Positions 19,380 to 28,282 of a DNA stretch of 64,000 nt are shown piece by piece. Source of the DNA: Thalassospira lucentensis (GTDB lineage Bacteria > Pseudomonadota > Alphaproteobacteria > Rhodospirillales > Thalassospiraceae); NCBI RefSeq assembly GCF_011806425.1, contig NZ_JAATOV010000001.1:496001-560000 (forward strand), written 5' to 3'. The position numbers and the translations under genes were made by a program. Under the pieces are notes generated by a model that searched no databases, was not told the origin of the DNA, and saw only the letters and a list, made by a program, of their open reading frames with translations. Position 1 is the stretch's first letter; each line of letters begins with the position of its first letter.

Positions 19380-19760
19380 TTAAACTAGGCCGATGATCCA
19401 GGTGAGAATGGTCAGCACAACTGCCGCGCCAAGAACGATGGGGTTGCCTTTTGCAGCACCCTCATTGGACAGGCCGCGACCAGTATCCCACATCAGATGT
19501 CGGACACCGTTGCAGGCGTGGTAATAAAACGCCGCTGTCCAACCGAACAGCAACACAAGACCAAACCACGAGGTGAAAAATGCCTGATAGCCATCAAAGG
19601 CGTCACGGCCAGCGCCGGCACCAATCAGCCAAGACGCTAAAAATACGAAACCAATGGCAAGGCCGATCCCCATCACGCGGAATGTGATAGACATCTTTGC
19701 TGCCAAAGGAAGCCGGTACACCTGTAAATGCGGAGACAGCGGCCGATTGGCTTTGCTCAT
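19380..19760 (-). CDS. sdhC: Succinate dehydrogenase cytochrome b556 subunit
   Basis: 126 residues, three transmembrane helices. RPLSPHLQVYRLPL at the N-terminus and YHACNGVRHLMWD (haem-ligand His) are family signatures. ATG 19760 is chosen because the longer reading begins with TTG and lacks conservation; AGAGG lies about ten bases upstream. First gene of sdhCDAB. Confidence 0.95.
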   Translation of the reverse strand: MSKANRPLSPHLQVYRLPLAAKMSITFRVMGIGLAIGFVFLASWLIGAGAGRDAFDGYQAFFTSWFGLVLLFGWTAAFYYHACNGVRHLMWDTGRGLSNEGAAKGNPIVLGAAVVLTILTWIIGLV

Positions 19761-20077
19761 AACGGAATTGCCTCTTCTCAAAGTAGCTGGCGGGAAAGCA
19801 GGGTTTATTTACCCATGCGAGCCGTTTGAGTCAATCTGAACCCCTTTGCAAACCAAAGAAATCAGTGACTAAATCGGATTTTCGCATCCGTATAACTACA
19901 TAGGTTAACCTCTCAGACACCGTAAACGACCCGCGGGAAGGGCCCAAAACACAACCTTGGTCATGCTTCTGATGTGCATACGGCGTAACGTGAACTTAGC
20001 AATTGCACAATTAGACCTTATTACGCAAGGTCACAACAATTGGATTACCATATCTAACAAGTTGAACGCACTCTGCC
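19761..20077. promoter_or_regulatory. sdhC upstream region with candidate promoter
   Basis: 317 bases between sdhC and the mesaconyl-CoA hydratase gene. On the minus strand TTGACT (19834-19829) and TAAATA (19811-19806) are separated by 17 bases, a plausible housekeeping promoter 46 bases before sdhC. The -10 match is weak. The rest shows no gene and no clear terminator. Confidence 0.35.
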
Positions 20078-21163
20078 TTATCTGGGGATTAGAACGGTAT
20101 AGTCAAAGTCCAAAAGAACATCGTTTTGATATTTTCCGTCTTCTGACCGCAACGGAAAGTCACTGGCCGGGCGCCCGCGCACGGCAACCAACCGCAACCT
20201 AAGCGCACCAAGATCACACCGCGCAGGCAGTTCAAACCTATCTAAAACCTCAGACCAGGCAAAAACAGTATCCCCGGCAAAGGCCGGATTGGCATGCGCC
20301 CCGGCATTGATCGCAGCAATTTTAAACGCGTTCCCCAACCCGTTAAACGACAGCACGCGTGCCAACGAAATAATATGCCCCCCATATATCAGCCGCTTGC
20401 CAAACCGCCCCGCACTTGCGGCGACCTGATCAAAATGGACCTTGGCGGTATTTTGATACAGACGCGTTGCGATCTGATGTTCGGCCTCTTCAATCGTCAT
20501 TCCGTCAATATGGTCGATCTTTTCCCCGACCTGATAATCGCCCCAAAGATGGGCTGATCCCGAAAGGGCGCGATCATAATCGGATGTATCAAGCCCAACA
20601 GGTACTTGAAGCGCTTCTGGCGCCACAACCTTGGGCAATTCTGGCAAAACCGTTTCAGGTGCAGGGGCAGACGGATCATTTTTCACCACCATCACCCAAC
20701 GATTATAATCAAGGACCATCTCGCCGCGCTGATTGCGTCCGACCGTATTGACGTAAACCACCCCGGTCTTGCCGTTTGAATTTTGCTTAAGCCCGGTCAC
20801 GGTTGAAACCGAGTGGATCGTATCGCCGGGATAAACCGGAACGCCAAACACCCCGCCGCCATAGCCCAAATTGGCCACCGCATTTAGCGACACGTCCGGC
20901 ACGGTTTTGCCAAACACCACATGAAACGCCAAAAGATCATCGACCGGGGCAGCTTTAAACCCAATGCGATGGGCATATTCATCAGACGACTGCACGGCAA
21001 AGCGCGGTCCATACAGCCCATTATAAAGGGCCACATCCCCAGATGTGATGGTGCGCGGCGTCGCGTGGCGGATTTCCTGCCCAATGCGGAAATCTTCGAA
21101 ATAATTGCCCAGATTGGTCTTCGAGGTCGTCTTTGAATTGCTCTTTGAAGTGGCTTTTGACAT
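20078..21163 (-). CDS. mch: Mesaconyl-CoA hydratase-like protein (double MaoC hotdog)
   Basis: 361 residues, close to the Rhodobacter enzyme (about 343) plus a Ser/Lys/Thr-rich start. NLGNYFEDFRIGQEIRHATP, then YPGDTIHSVSTVTGLK, and a second hotdog with KVHFDQ and RLIYGGHIISLARVLSFNGL match mesaconyl-CoA hydratases. That enzyme interconverts mesaconyl-C1-CoA and beta-methylmalyl-CoA in the ethylmalonyl-CoA pathway for acetate assimilation. Its neighbour at 21217-22095 is a CitE-like lyase, the next enzyme family of that pathway, 53 bases upstream on the same strand. The other pathway enzymes are not in this window. Confidence 0.82.
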   Translation of the reverse strand: MSKATSKSNSKTTSKTNLGNYFEDFRIGQEIRHATPRTITSGDVALYNGLYGPRFAVQSSDEYAHRIGFKAAPVDDLLAFHVVFGKTVPDVSLNAVANLGYGGGVFGVPVYPGDTIHSVSTVTGLKQNSNGKTGVVYVNTVGRNQRGEMVLDYNRWVMVVKNDPSAPAPETVLPELPKVVAPEALQVPVGLDTSDYDRALSGSAHLWGDYQVGEKIDHIDGMTIEEAEHQIATRLYQNTAKVHFDQVAASAGRFGKRLIYGGHIISLARVLSFNGLGNAFKIAAINAGAHANPAFAGDTVFAWSEVLDRFELPARCDLGALRLRLVAVRGRPASDFPLRSEDGKYQNDVLLDFDYTVLIPR

Positions 21164-21216
21164 ACACCGCGCTCCCTAAAAGGCCGAAACTTCTGCAAAC
21201 GCTTGGATCAGACGAA

Positions 21217-22095
21217 TTAGGCAGCATCCATTTCGCGGATCAAATCGGCCATGGTCACCAATTTTTGCGCCGACACCACATGCAGGTTTTCAATCAGCTT
21301 GCCATCAACCACCACAACCCCCTGCCCCTTGGACGCGGCATCTTCATGGGCGGCAATGATTTTGCGCGCCCACGCCACATCGTCGTCACTTGGCGCAAAG
21401 GCCCGATTGGCAGCCGCAATGGTTTTGGGATGAATAAGCGTCTTGCCGTCAAACCCCATGTCGCGGCCTTGCTGGCAGGATGCGGCAAATCCGTCTTCAT
21501 CAGACAGATCAAGATGCACGCCATCCAAAATCGCCAAGCCATACGCCCGTGCTGCCAAAAGACACAAACCAAGGCTTGTGATCATCGGCTGCCGGTCCGG
21601 GGTATGGGCGCAATTTAAATCCTTTGCCAAATCAGATGTGCCCATGACAAACCCACCCAGCTTGGGATGCGCGCCAGCAATTTCCTTGGCACTCAGCATC
21701 GCAAGCGGGGTTTCCATCATGCACCAGATGCGCATGTCTTCATGCGCCCCTTCGGCCTGCATGATTGTTGCCACTTGGCGCACGGTATCGGCACTTTCGA
21801 CCTTGGGCAGCAAAATCGCATCCGCTGATGTTTTGGCCGCGGCAACAATATCGGCGTAGCCCCACGGGGTATTCAGGCCATTGGTCCTGATCTGAATTTC
21901 GCGCTTGCCATATCCGCCCTCGGCCAAGGCAGACACGATTTGATCGCGCGCGCTATCCTTTGCATCGGGTGCCACCGCATCTTCCAGATCAAGGATCAAA
22001 CCATCCGCTGGCAGGCTCCTGCCCTTTTCCAATGCACGGGCATTCGATCCCGGCATATACAAAACAGAACGACGCGGACGCGCAGCAGCAGTCAT
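21217..22095 (-). CDS. CitE-family malyl-CoA lyase or (3S)-malyl-CoA thioesterase
   Basis: 292 residues of the HpcH/HpaI-CitE TIM barrel. RRSVLYMPGSNARALEKGRS, GLILDLEDAVAP, the metal-binding Glu in IWCMMETPLAMLSA and GFDGKTLIHPKTI are family motifs. Length and sequence resemble the Mcl2-type (3S)-malyl-CoA thioesterase more than the longer Mcl1 lyase (about 318), but both act on malyl-CoA in the ethylmalonyl-CoA pathway. It precedes mch in a two-gene operon. GGGAG precedes the ATG. Confidence 0.8.
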   Translation of the reverse strand: MTAAARPRRSVLYMPGSNARALEKGRSLPADGLILDLEDAVAPDAKDSARDQIVSALAEGGYGKREIQIRTNGLNTPWGYADIVAAAKTSADAILLPKVESADTVRQVATIMQAEGAHEDMRIWCMMETPLAMLSAKEIAGAHPKLGGFVMGTSDLAKDLNCAHTPDRQPMITSLGLCLLAARAYGLAILDGVHLDLSDEDGFAASCQQGRDMGFDGKTLIHPKTIAAANRAFAPSDDDVAWARKIIAAHEDAASKGQGVVVVDGKLIENLHVVSAQKLVTMADLIREMDAA

Positions 22096-22207
22096 CAGGA
22101 CTCTCCCAGTTGATAATTTTCGTTCAATATTGATTGTTTATTTTTACGAAAATTACCCAAACTTGTTGTGCACTGCAAGCCACTTTTTGCGTTGCGGCAC
22201 GTCCGAG

Positions 22208-23155
22208 CTAGAAAACCAGCCCGGCATTAACGCGTTTGGTCAACTGATCGGTCAGATCCGAAAAGCTGACCAAGTCGCCATCTTCATCGCGCGGCAAAAC
22301 AGTCACGGTGGCACTGCGTCCCGCCACAAGGCGGACACCGTCTGGCACTTTATCAATTGCAATACGGACCGGCACGCGTTGGGCCAAACGCACCCAGCTA
22401 AAGGTTGGCTTTACGACGGCCAGACCACCAGAACTGCCGGATCGCTCGCTGTCTTGAATGCCGCTTGCGATGCTGACGACATGGCCAAAAATCGGATGCT
22501 CATCGCCCATCAACTTGATTTCGACCCGATCATTAATCGCGATGCGCGGCAGTTTGTTTTCTTCGAAATACCCCGCAACATAAAACGACGTACTGTCGAC
22601 CAAGGCTGCAACGGCCGATCCCGCCCCGACATAATTGCCCGGACGCAGGGAAAAGTTTGTCACCACCCCATCAACCGACGCCACCACACGGGTGCGCTCC
22701 AAATTAAGCTCCGCCAAATCAAGGTCCGCCTTGGCAAGGTCCATGGCCGACTGGGCAGTTTGCAGGTCGGTTTCGACCTGTTCTTTTTTCTGGCGCGATA
22801 CAACGCCGCTATCAAGACCCTGATAGCGTTTTACTTCGCGTGATGCCTGATCGCGGGCCGCGGCCGCACTTGAAAGTTTTGCCTTGGCCTGGTCGACCGC
22901 CACCTGATAGCGCGCCGGGTCAAGGGTGAACAAAACATCGCCCGCCTTGACCGTCTGGTTGTCATGCACATTCACATGGCTGACCAACCCCGAAACATCC
23001 GGGGCGATGGAAACCACATCGGCACTGATCCGCCCATCACGGGTCCATGGTTCATTCATGTAATAATCATAAAGGTGCAGCGCACCGGCAACAGCGGCAA
23101 TCACCAGAACAAGCGTAAAGGCAATGCGCCCAAATTTTGCAAAAAACGATTTCAT
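22208..23155 (-). CDS. HlyD-family membrane fusion protein (AaeA/EmrA type)
   Basis: 315 residues: one N-terminal transmembrane helix, then DGRISADVVSIAPDVSGLV (lipoyl-like half), a coiled-coil of about 70 residues, and LRPGNYVGAGSAVAAL. It would link the FUSC inner-membrane protein to the outer membrane for export of small organic, probably aromatic, acids. ATG 23155 is chosen because the 48 residues before it in the same frame lie over the DUF1656 gene and are not family-like. Last gene of the marR-FUSC-DUF1656-hlyD operon. Confidence 0.88.
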   Translation of the reverse strand: MKSFFAKFGRIAFTLVLVIAAVAGALHLYDYYMNEPWTRDGRISADVVSIAPDVSGLVSHVNVHDNQTVKAGDVLFTLDPARYQVAVDQAKAKLSSAAAARDQASREVKRYQGLDSGVVSRQKKEQVETDLQTAQSAMDLAKADLDLAELNLERTRVVASVDGVVTNFSLRPGNYVGAGSAVAALVDSTSFYVAGYFEENKLPRIAINDRVEIKLMGDEHPIFGHVVSIASGIQDSERSGSSGGLAVVKPTFSWVRLAQRVPVRIAIDKVPDGVRLVAGRSATVTVLPRDEDGDLVSFSDLTDQLTKRVNAGLVF

Positions 23156-23163
23156 TTCATCAC

Positions 23164-23367
23164 CTATTGAATGAACAGGGCCGAAAGTCCGGTCAGGATC
23201 AGCACATAGAGGGCTAAGTCTGTCAGAGCGGGATGAACGGTTATTTTGTAAAAACCGATCCGCGCCAGACCAACATGGGCGATTTTCAAACACCCCCATG
23301 CCGCCAGTGCAATCACCAGTAACGTCGGAACATACAGGCCATAAATATTAAGAGTTTGGTTGATCAT
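23164..23367 (-). CDS. DUF1656 small inner-membrane protein (AaeX-like)
   Basis: 67 residues with two transmembrane helices. Such proteins are typically coded between FUSC and HlyD genes of aromatic acid efflux systems, as here. The start overlaps the FUSC stop by four bases (ATGA), and the HlyD gene begins eight bases after its stop. Its molecular role is unknown. Confidence 0.85.
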   Translation of the reverse strand: MINQTLNIYGLYVPTLLVIALAAWGCLKIAHVGLARIGFYKITVHPALTDLALYVLILTGLSALFIQ

Positions 23368-25472
23368 GCGGTGTCTCCGATCAGACCGCCTGCATGCGGC
23401 GCATCCGATCCGTTTCGTAAAGTCGTATTGCCCGCCACGGCAAAAGCAGGTGCGCCCTCCTTGGCAAGAGTCCGGCGCAACGCCACCAACGCAATAAGCA
23501 GCTTTTCGCGGTTTGGACCTTCTGGCAGGGCAATCGCGTCACACAGAACGCCATCAACCCCAGTCAGGATCACGTCATCGGGCGGGCGGTTAAAATCATC
23601 CAGTCTGTCTTCGAAATGCCGGGCGGTGTTTTCCAATACATCGTCAATCTTGGCCGACAATGCCGGTCCAATCTCAATACGCAGCTGACGCAGGTCATAA
23701 AGCACCGCGGCAATCGTGACTTCGGGCATCACGCGCAGCAACGTTTCACGGTGTTCAGGCGCCATCGCCAACCGCGGCAAGATCAAGCCCTGCCGATCCA
23801 AAAGACGGCGGATCATCATCATCCGGCCCAGCTTTAATTTGCCTTTGGCTACCGCGGCAATGTCACGCCAATTGGCGCGAACAAGGCTGCGAATGGATCG
23901 ATCGACGGGCACAACCCGGATAAAGGATGTGAAAATCGCCGCCACGCCAAACCCAAAAAGCGATGCAATCCCACCACCCAAAAGCATCTCGACATTGCTG
24001 GTATAAGACGAACTGACATTCAAGATCATGACCACATTGACCAACATCGCCAAGCCAAAGCCATATGTTTGCGGCGACGTGATCAACACGCCCAGCAAAA
24101 TGAAATAAGGCGCAAAAGACAATGCCAAAAGCGGGAACCCATCAATGCCCGGCAGGATCACAAGGCTGTAAATAAGCACCACCCCAACCGCCATCGCGGT
24201 ATAGCGGATAAAGCCCTTAAGGGCCGGAACCGGGTTATCAAGAAACGACATGATGCTGGATCCAACCGCCGCCATCATCGCCGCGGTCGCCCCACTGGGC
24301 CATCCCGACATGATCCAGAATGCACAGACCACCGCCGTTGCAATCGATGCCGTCACGCCACAACGAAACGCCACGCCATAATCACGGTGCAAACTGCGAT
24401 CACGGCCGACTTCACGCCAGCGGTTCACCAACATATCGGGCACATCACCGGCCCGAATACCCGCCCAAAGCGCATGACAATCGGTGTGATAATCCACAAG
24501 CCGATGCAGGCGATCACATAAATTCAATTGCAACAAAGACGCCCAGTCATCCCGCCCGCGAAGGGTCGCGGCATAGGTGTTAATCGCCTCATGCAACTCA
24601 GCCGCCTGCTCAACACCATGTGTTTGGGCCTGAATGGAGTCCGACACCTGCGTCAATAACGGGGTTAATTCCGCCGGAATGGATCCATTTTCCGTCTTAA
24701 GCGCGACCAATCGGTCGTAAATCCCGTAAAACACCGGCAAAATCGCCGCCATCGCGCTTTGCAGGGCCTGCAAATGACGCGTACGCCCGGCGAAACGGGA
24801 TTTTTCATATCCCAAATGCAGGGCCAAGCCATGTAATTCGCCAAGGTCCGCCGCGATGCGGGCCCGATCGTTCTGAATGGCTTCGCCGTCTGCGTCCGGA
24901 TCGAAGCTTTCTTCGCCCAGTTTGGCGATATCGGTCATCCACCCGTCAACACGCCCGGCAATCACCGGCCCGATGTGACGGGGAAAAACAACGTGGCTGA
25001 CCAGTGTGGCACACAGGATGCCCAGACTGATTTCTTGGAAACGCGCAATCGCCGTATCAAACACAATGCCAGGGTCCGATACACACGGAAAACCAACAAT
25101 CGCCGCGGTATATCCCGCCAACATAAAGACATAACTGCGCGGGGTGCGATCCAGCCGCGACATAAACAGGCAAAAGCCCACCCAAATCGACAGCACCGCC
25201 GATAAAACAACCGGCGCATTGACGAAATTGGGCACAAAGGCAACAGCGGCAACCGCGCCTAATATGGTGCCGAGCACACGGTAAATCGCCTTTGATCCCA
25301 AAACACCCGACATCGGATGGGCAACGATATAAACCGTCGCCATCGCCCACACCGGGCGATCAAGGTCAAACATCAACGCAATATAAAGTGCCAGGATCGA
25401 CGCAGCAAAGGTCTTAAGCGAAAAGACCCAATCAGCGACGGACGGTCGCAGCGCAAGGATGGATTTTAACAT
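23364..25472 (-). CDS. FUSC/AaeB-type efflux protein
   Basis: 702 residues with two blocks of transmembrane helices (about residues 10-170 and 370-520), each followed by a long soluble domain, the FUSC layout. RPVWAMATVYIVAHPMSG in the first and SGWPSGATAAMMAAVGSS in the second block are typical. It likely exports hydroxylated aromatic acids with the HlyD partner. It lies 11 bases after the MarR gene, so the regulator is the first gene of its own operon. Confidence 0.88.
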   Translation of the reverse strand: MLKSILALRPSVADWVFSLKTFAASILALYIALMFDLDRPVWAMATVYIVAHPMSGVLGSKAIYRVLGTILGAVAAVAFVPNFVNAPVVLSAVLSIWVGFCLFMSRLDRTPRSYVFMLAGYTAAIVGFPCVSDPGIVFDTAIARFQEISLGILCATLVSHVVFPRHIGPVIAGRVDGWMTDIAKLGEESFDPDADGEAIQNDRARIAADLGELHGLALHLGYEKSRFAGRTRHLQALQSAMAAILPVFYGIYDRLVALKTENGSIPAELTPLLTQVSDSIQAQTHGVEQAAELHEAINTYAATLRGRDDWASLLQLNLCDRLHRLVDYHTDCHALWAGIRAGDVPDMLVNRWREVGRDRSLHRDYGVAFRCGVTASIATAVVCAFWIMSGWPSGATAAMMAAVGSSIMSFLDNPVPALKGFIRYTAMAVGVVLIYSLVILPGIDGFPLLALSFAPYFILLGVLITSPQTYGFGLAMLVNVVMILNVSSSYTSNVEMLLGGGIASLFGFGVAAIFTSFIRVVPVDRSIRSLVRANWRDIAAVAKGKLKLGRMMMIRRLLDRQGLILPRLAMAPEHRETLLRVMPEVTIAAVLYDLRQLRIEIGPALSAKIDDVLENTARHFEDRLDDFNRPPDDVILTGVDGVLCDAIALPEGPNREKLLIALVALRRTLAKEGAPAFAVAGNTTLRNGSDAPHAGGLIGDTA

Positions 25473-25483
25473 ATCAGCCGACC

Positions 25484-25942
25484 TTACTGCCCATCGCCAC
25501 GAAGGATAAGCTTACCCAAAAGGCTGTGCATGACCTCAAGCGTGCGATCAAGATCTTTGGCATCGATATCGGCGGTCAGTTCGCTGCGCAGCTGGCCCAA
25601 GATCGTCTCGACCTCGGTCGCCTTTTGCTTACCCGCATCGGTCAGCGCCACCATTTTCGCCCGACGGTCGGTGGGGTCGCAGACCCGCGTCACCAACCCG
25701 TCGCGTTCCAATCCATCAATCACCCGCACAAGTGACGGTCCCTCGACCCCGATTTCATCGGCGATCAGGCCCTGGCGCGCGGCACCGCCACCGCGATGAA
25801 GCGCAATCAGCGGCATCACCATGGTTTGCGACAGACCAGACGACAAAAGCGTTCTGTTCACTTCGCGCTGCCAACCCCGCGCAACGCGCATCAACGCACT
25901 GCCAAGGGTCAAATATCCGGGTTCATGATCAATTTTTTCCAT
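25484..25942 (-). CDS. MarR-family transcriptional regulator
   Basis: 152 residues with a winged helix; GPSLVRVIDGLERDGLVTRV is the recognition helix and DPTDRRAKMVALTDAGKQ the wing of MarR proteins. Promoter-proximal in the efflux operon, it probably represses its own transcription until an aromatic ligand is present. The candidate operator is at 25964-25979. Confidence 0.9.
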   Translation of the reverse strand: MEKIDHEPGYLTLGSALMRVARGWQREVNRTLLSSGLSQTMVMPLIALHRGGGAARQGLIADEIGVEGPSLVRVIDGLERDGLVTRVCDPTDRRAKMVALTDAGKQKATEVETILGQLRSELTADIDAKDLDRTLEVMHSLLGKLILRGDGQ

Positions 25943-25963
25943 GCCCGGACCATAGCATGAAAA

Positions 25964-25979
25964 TTAGATAGGATTCTAA
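25964..25979. promoter_or_regulatory. Possible MarR operator
   Basis: TTAGA-N6-TCTAA, an inverted repeat in an AT-rich stretch 22-37 bases upstream of the marR start, where repressor binding would block the promoter. Short arms; proposed from position and symmetry only. Confidence 0.35.
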
Positions 25980-26103
25980 CTATTAACAATCTACCTGTTA
26001 TGCAGCCTGCGCATAGGAACCAGAATAATTCACAGAGACCCGCTATGATTTTGTTTTTGTGGAATAAAAAACCGCAGCTCGGAAGCAGGCGAGAAATTCC
26101 GGC

Positions 26104-27252
26104 TTAGTCCGGCTTCCCAAACAAACCTGTCATCATCATGCTGGTAACGCTGGGAACTTCGTTTAGCGCCCGCCCATTGGCCAAAAATACCACGGCGGTT
26201 TTCTGTTCCGGGAACCATGAAAATTCGGCGGAATAACCAAAGTAAATCCCGTCATGCCCCCAAACCGGCCCCCAATCGGTGCTGCCGATCATAAGGCCAT
26301 AGCCATACGAACCGTTGCCGGCAAAAATCGTATCGGTGGTCGCACGCTTTAATGCATTTGGCCCCAACAACACGCCATCAACAAACAGCGCACGGGCAAA
26401 TTTGATCAAATCTTCTGCGGTCGACATCACGCCGCCATCGGCCAATTGATCGCCCACATCATAATCGGTGACGTCTTCAAGCTGCCCGTCATCATTTGCA
26501 TCATCAAAACCGCGCGCCAAAAGGGCTGGACGCGGAAAACGACCAAAGGCCGTATTGGTCATTTCAGCAGGCTCGAAAATGCGGCGATTAAACACCGCCT
26601 CGATATGATCCCCTTCGACGGCCTCGATCATCACACCCAGCAAAATGAAATTGCTGTTGGATGATGCATAGGTTGAACCGGGCTTGAAATACGCATCATG
26701 GTCGGCAATCAGCGGCAACAACTCAATATTGCGCCAACCATGTTTGGGATCGCGCCCGACCAATTGGAAAAAGAATTCGCCATCAAGATAATCAGGAATA
26801 CCCGAACTGTTACGCAACAGATCACGCAGCGTCGCGGTATCAGCATTGGCAATGCGCCCCTGAAATTCCTTGGGCAGGAATTTGCCAATCTTGTCGGACA
26901 AATCAATCCGCTTTTCCGATGCTAACTGCAAAGTCACCACCGCTGTCATCATTTTGGTCAGCGATCCGATATAAAACTGCCGGTCCGTGGTCATGCCTTC
27001 ATCGGGGCGCACCGATGCATATCCGGTCGCCGCCAATCGCATCGCCCCCGTGTCATAGCCAACACCGAGAACAGCACCGGGCAACCCGGCCTGTTCAACA
27101 TATTGATGCAAAAACGTTGTTAAGGGATCTGAACCAGATTTTGGCGCGGGTTTTGACGGGGCTGTTTTTGTCTGCGCCAAGGCCGGGGCCGCAACGCCCC
27201 ACACGAAGATCAGGCAAATCGCCAACAAAAAGGCACCACCCTCTTTGCGCAT
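26104..27252 (-). CDS. Secreted serine hydrolase, beta-lactamase class C / DD-peptidase family
   Basis: 382 residues with a signal peptide (cleavage near AAPALA). SLTK in FYIGSLTKMMTAVVTLQ gives the nucleophile Ser and general-base Lys of the PF00144 family; GHDGIYFGYSAEF is the third motif. At the second motif the sequence is YASSNSNF, so the catalytic Tyr of YxN seems to be Ser. Substrate unknown: peptidoglycan peptide, ester or lactam. ATG 27252 follows a GGGGG site; the 26 residues before it in frame are not signal-like. Confidence 0.85.
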   Translation of the reverse strand: MRKEGGAFLLAICLIFVWGVAAPALAQTKTAPSKPAPKSGSDPLTTFLHQYVEQAGLPGAVLGVGYDTGAMRLAATGYASVRPDEGMTTDRQFYIGSLTKMMTAVVTLQLASEKRIDLSDKIGKFLPKEFQGRIANADTATLRDLLRNSSGIPDYLDGEFFFQLVGRDPKHGWRNIELLPLIADHDAYFKPGSTYASSNSNFILLGVMIEAVEGDHIEAVFNRRIFEPAEMTNTAFGRFPRPALLARGFDDANDDGQLEDVTDYDVGDQLADGGVMSTAEDLIKFARALFVDGVLLGPNALKRATTDTIFAGNGSYGYGLMIGSTDWGPVWGHDGIYFGYSAEFSWFPEQKTAVVFLANGRALNEVPSVTSMMMTGLFGKPD

Positions 27253-27411
27253 TTGCGCCCCCAGGCGCGCATTCTTTGGCACGAAAACTGTCCCCGACTG
27301 ATTGAAGTGCCCCCTTAATATGGTCAGCATTCGCTGTCAATCCAAGGAAAAGACACCGCTAATTCGCTATTTAAATCGGGATGGGCTCAAACTTTTCATG
27401 AAATTGCAATG

Positions 27412-27768
27412 CTATGGACGGCTGGCACGCTCTATATCGATAATATACTGCTCAATCGCGGCCAAAAGATCTGCGGTCAAAACTTCAACAGGCGCCTCGC
27501 CTGTTTCATCAAAGGCAGCCTCAATGACAGACGTTTTCGGCCCCAGATAAACAGCATACGCGTTCAGGATGATTTCGTTTTCATCGGGATTGCCCTGGCG
27601 CGGGGCGATCTGATCAAGAATACGATCACGCAACGCCATCGCCTGTTGCAGCGACTGACCAATATCAATCAACAACAGTGCTGTAATGCGCGCATGTGCG
27701 CTGTTACCTGCATTGCGTCCCGGCCAGTCTGGCACGACGGGATAGGGCCCACCGAGTGATTCGCCCAT
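27412..27768 (-). CDS. Uncharacterised acidic protein, paralogue of the EndoU-linked protein
   Basis: 118 residues, no signal peptide or membrane segment. PVVPDWPGRNAGNSAHARI and LNAYAVYLGPKTSVIEAAFDE align with PVPDWPGKVAGNAGHDRI and MNAYMLSVGPQTTDIAPVYEE of the protein at 30143-30475, so the two are paralogues. GCAGGAG stands six bases before ATG 27768; longer readings begin at ATG 27783 or TTG 27825. I do not recognise the family. Given its relative beside an EndoU RNase, an orphan immunity protein is a reasonable guess. It is a single gene, divergent from the autotransporter. Confidence 0.7.
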   Translation of the reverse strand: MGESLGGPYPVVPDWPGRNAGNSAHARITALLLIDIGQSLQQAMALRDRILDQIAPRQGNPDENEIILNAYAVYLGPKTSVIEAAFDETGEAPVEVLTADLLAAIEQYIIDIERASRP

Positions 27769-28282
27769 CGCCCACTCCTGCATGATGAAATCAATTTCAG
27801 AACTGCGCAATACGCGAGTCGCCAAACAGACACAATAGCCTTCCCGGGCCCAGAACTACACTTAAGGTCAGAAACTAGCCTCCAGTATGACCTCCAAAGG
27901 GGTGACCCAAGGCCACTTAAGACCTCATTAATCGAATATCAGAAAACAACCGCTGCCCTGAAATCGACATGATAGCTGTCAAATACCCGATTCGCTCAAA
28001 CCGTATACAATGTCTTTCTGATATGCACCTACCCTCAAGAACAGCACCCTGCCCCTTGCGTATTGCGAAATCTTCTCTTCATCTCAATCAACGATCACTA
28101 TTTGGCCTTGTTTGTATGAACGCGCCATATTTTCTTGACCCAAGGTCATTTTACGTGAACTACACTTCGGATTGCATTCAAAATGCACAACTTAGACTAG
28201 AAGCCGTGAACGCCAGACACACCCAAAGACAACCACGGTGTTTTTAGGGAGGGGGAGCGCAACTAAATGGGGGACCGCGAAA
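27769..28282. other. Intergenic region upstream of the autotransporter
   Basis: 514 bases between divergent genes, clearly richer in A and T than its surroundings. It should carry both promoters. A 92-codon plus-strand reading frame (27969-28247) has unusual composition and no ribosome site and is not called. No clear operator or hairpin was seen. Confidence 0.4.

Noticed and set aside
27969..28247. 92-codon plus-strand frame before the autotransporter
   Set aside because: No ribosome site, no family resemblance, in a promoter-like AT-rich region.
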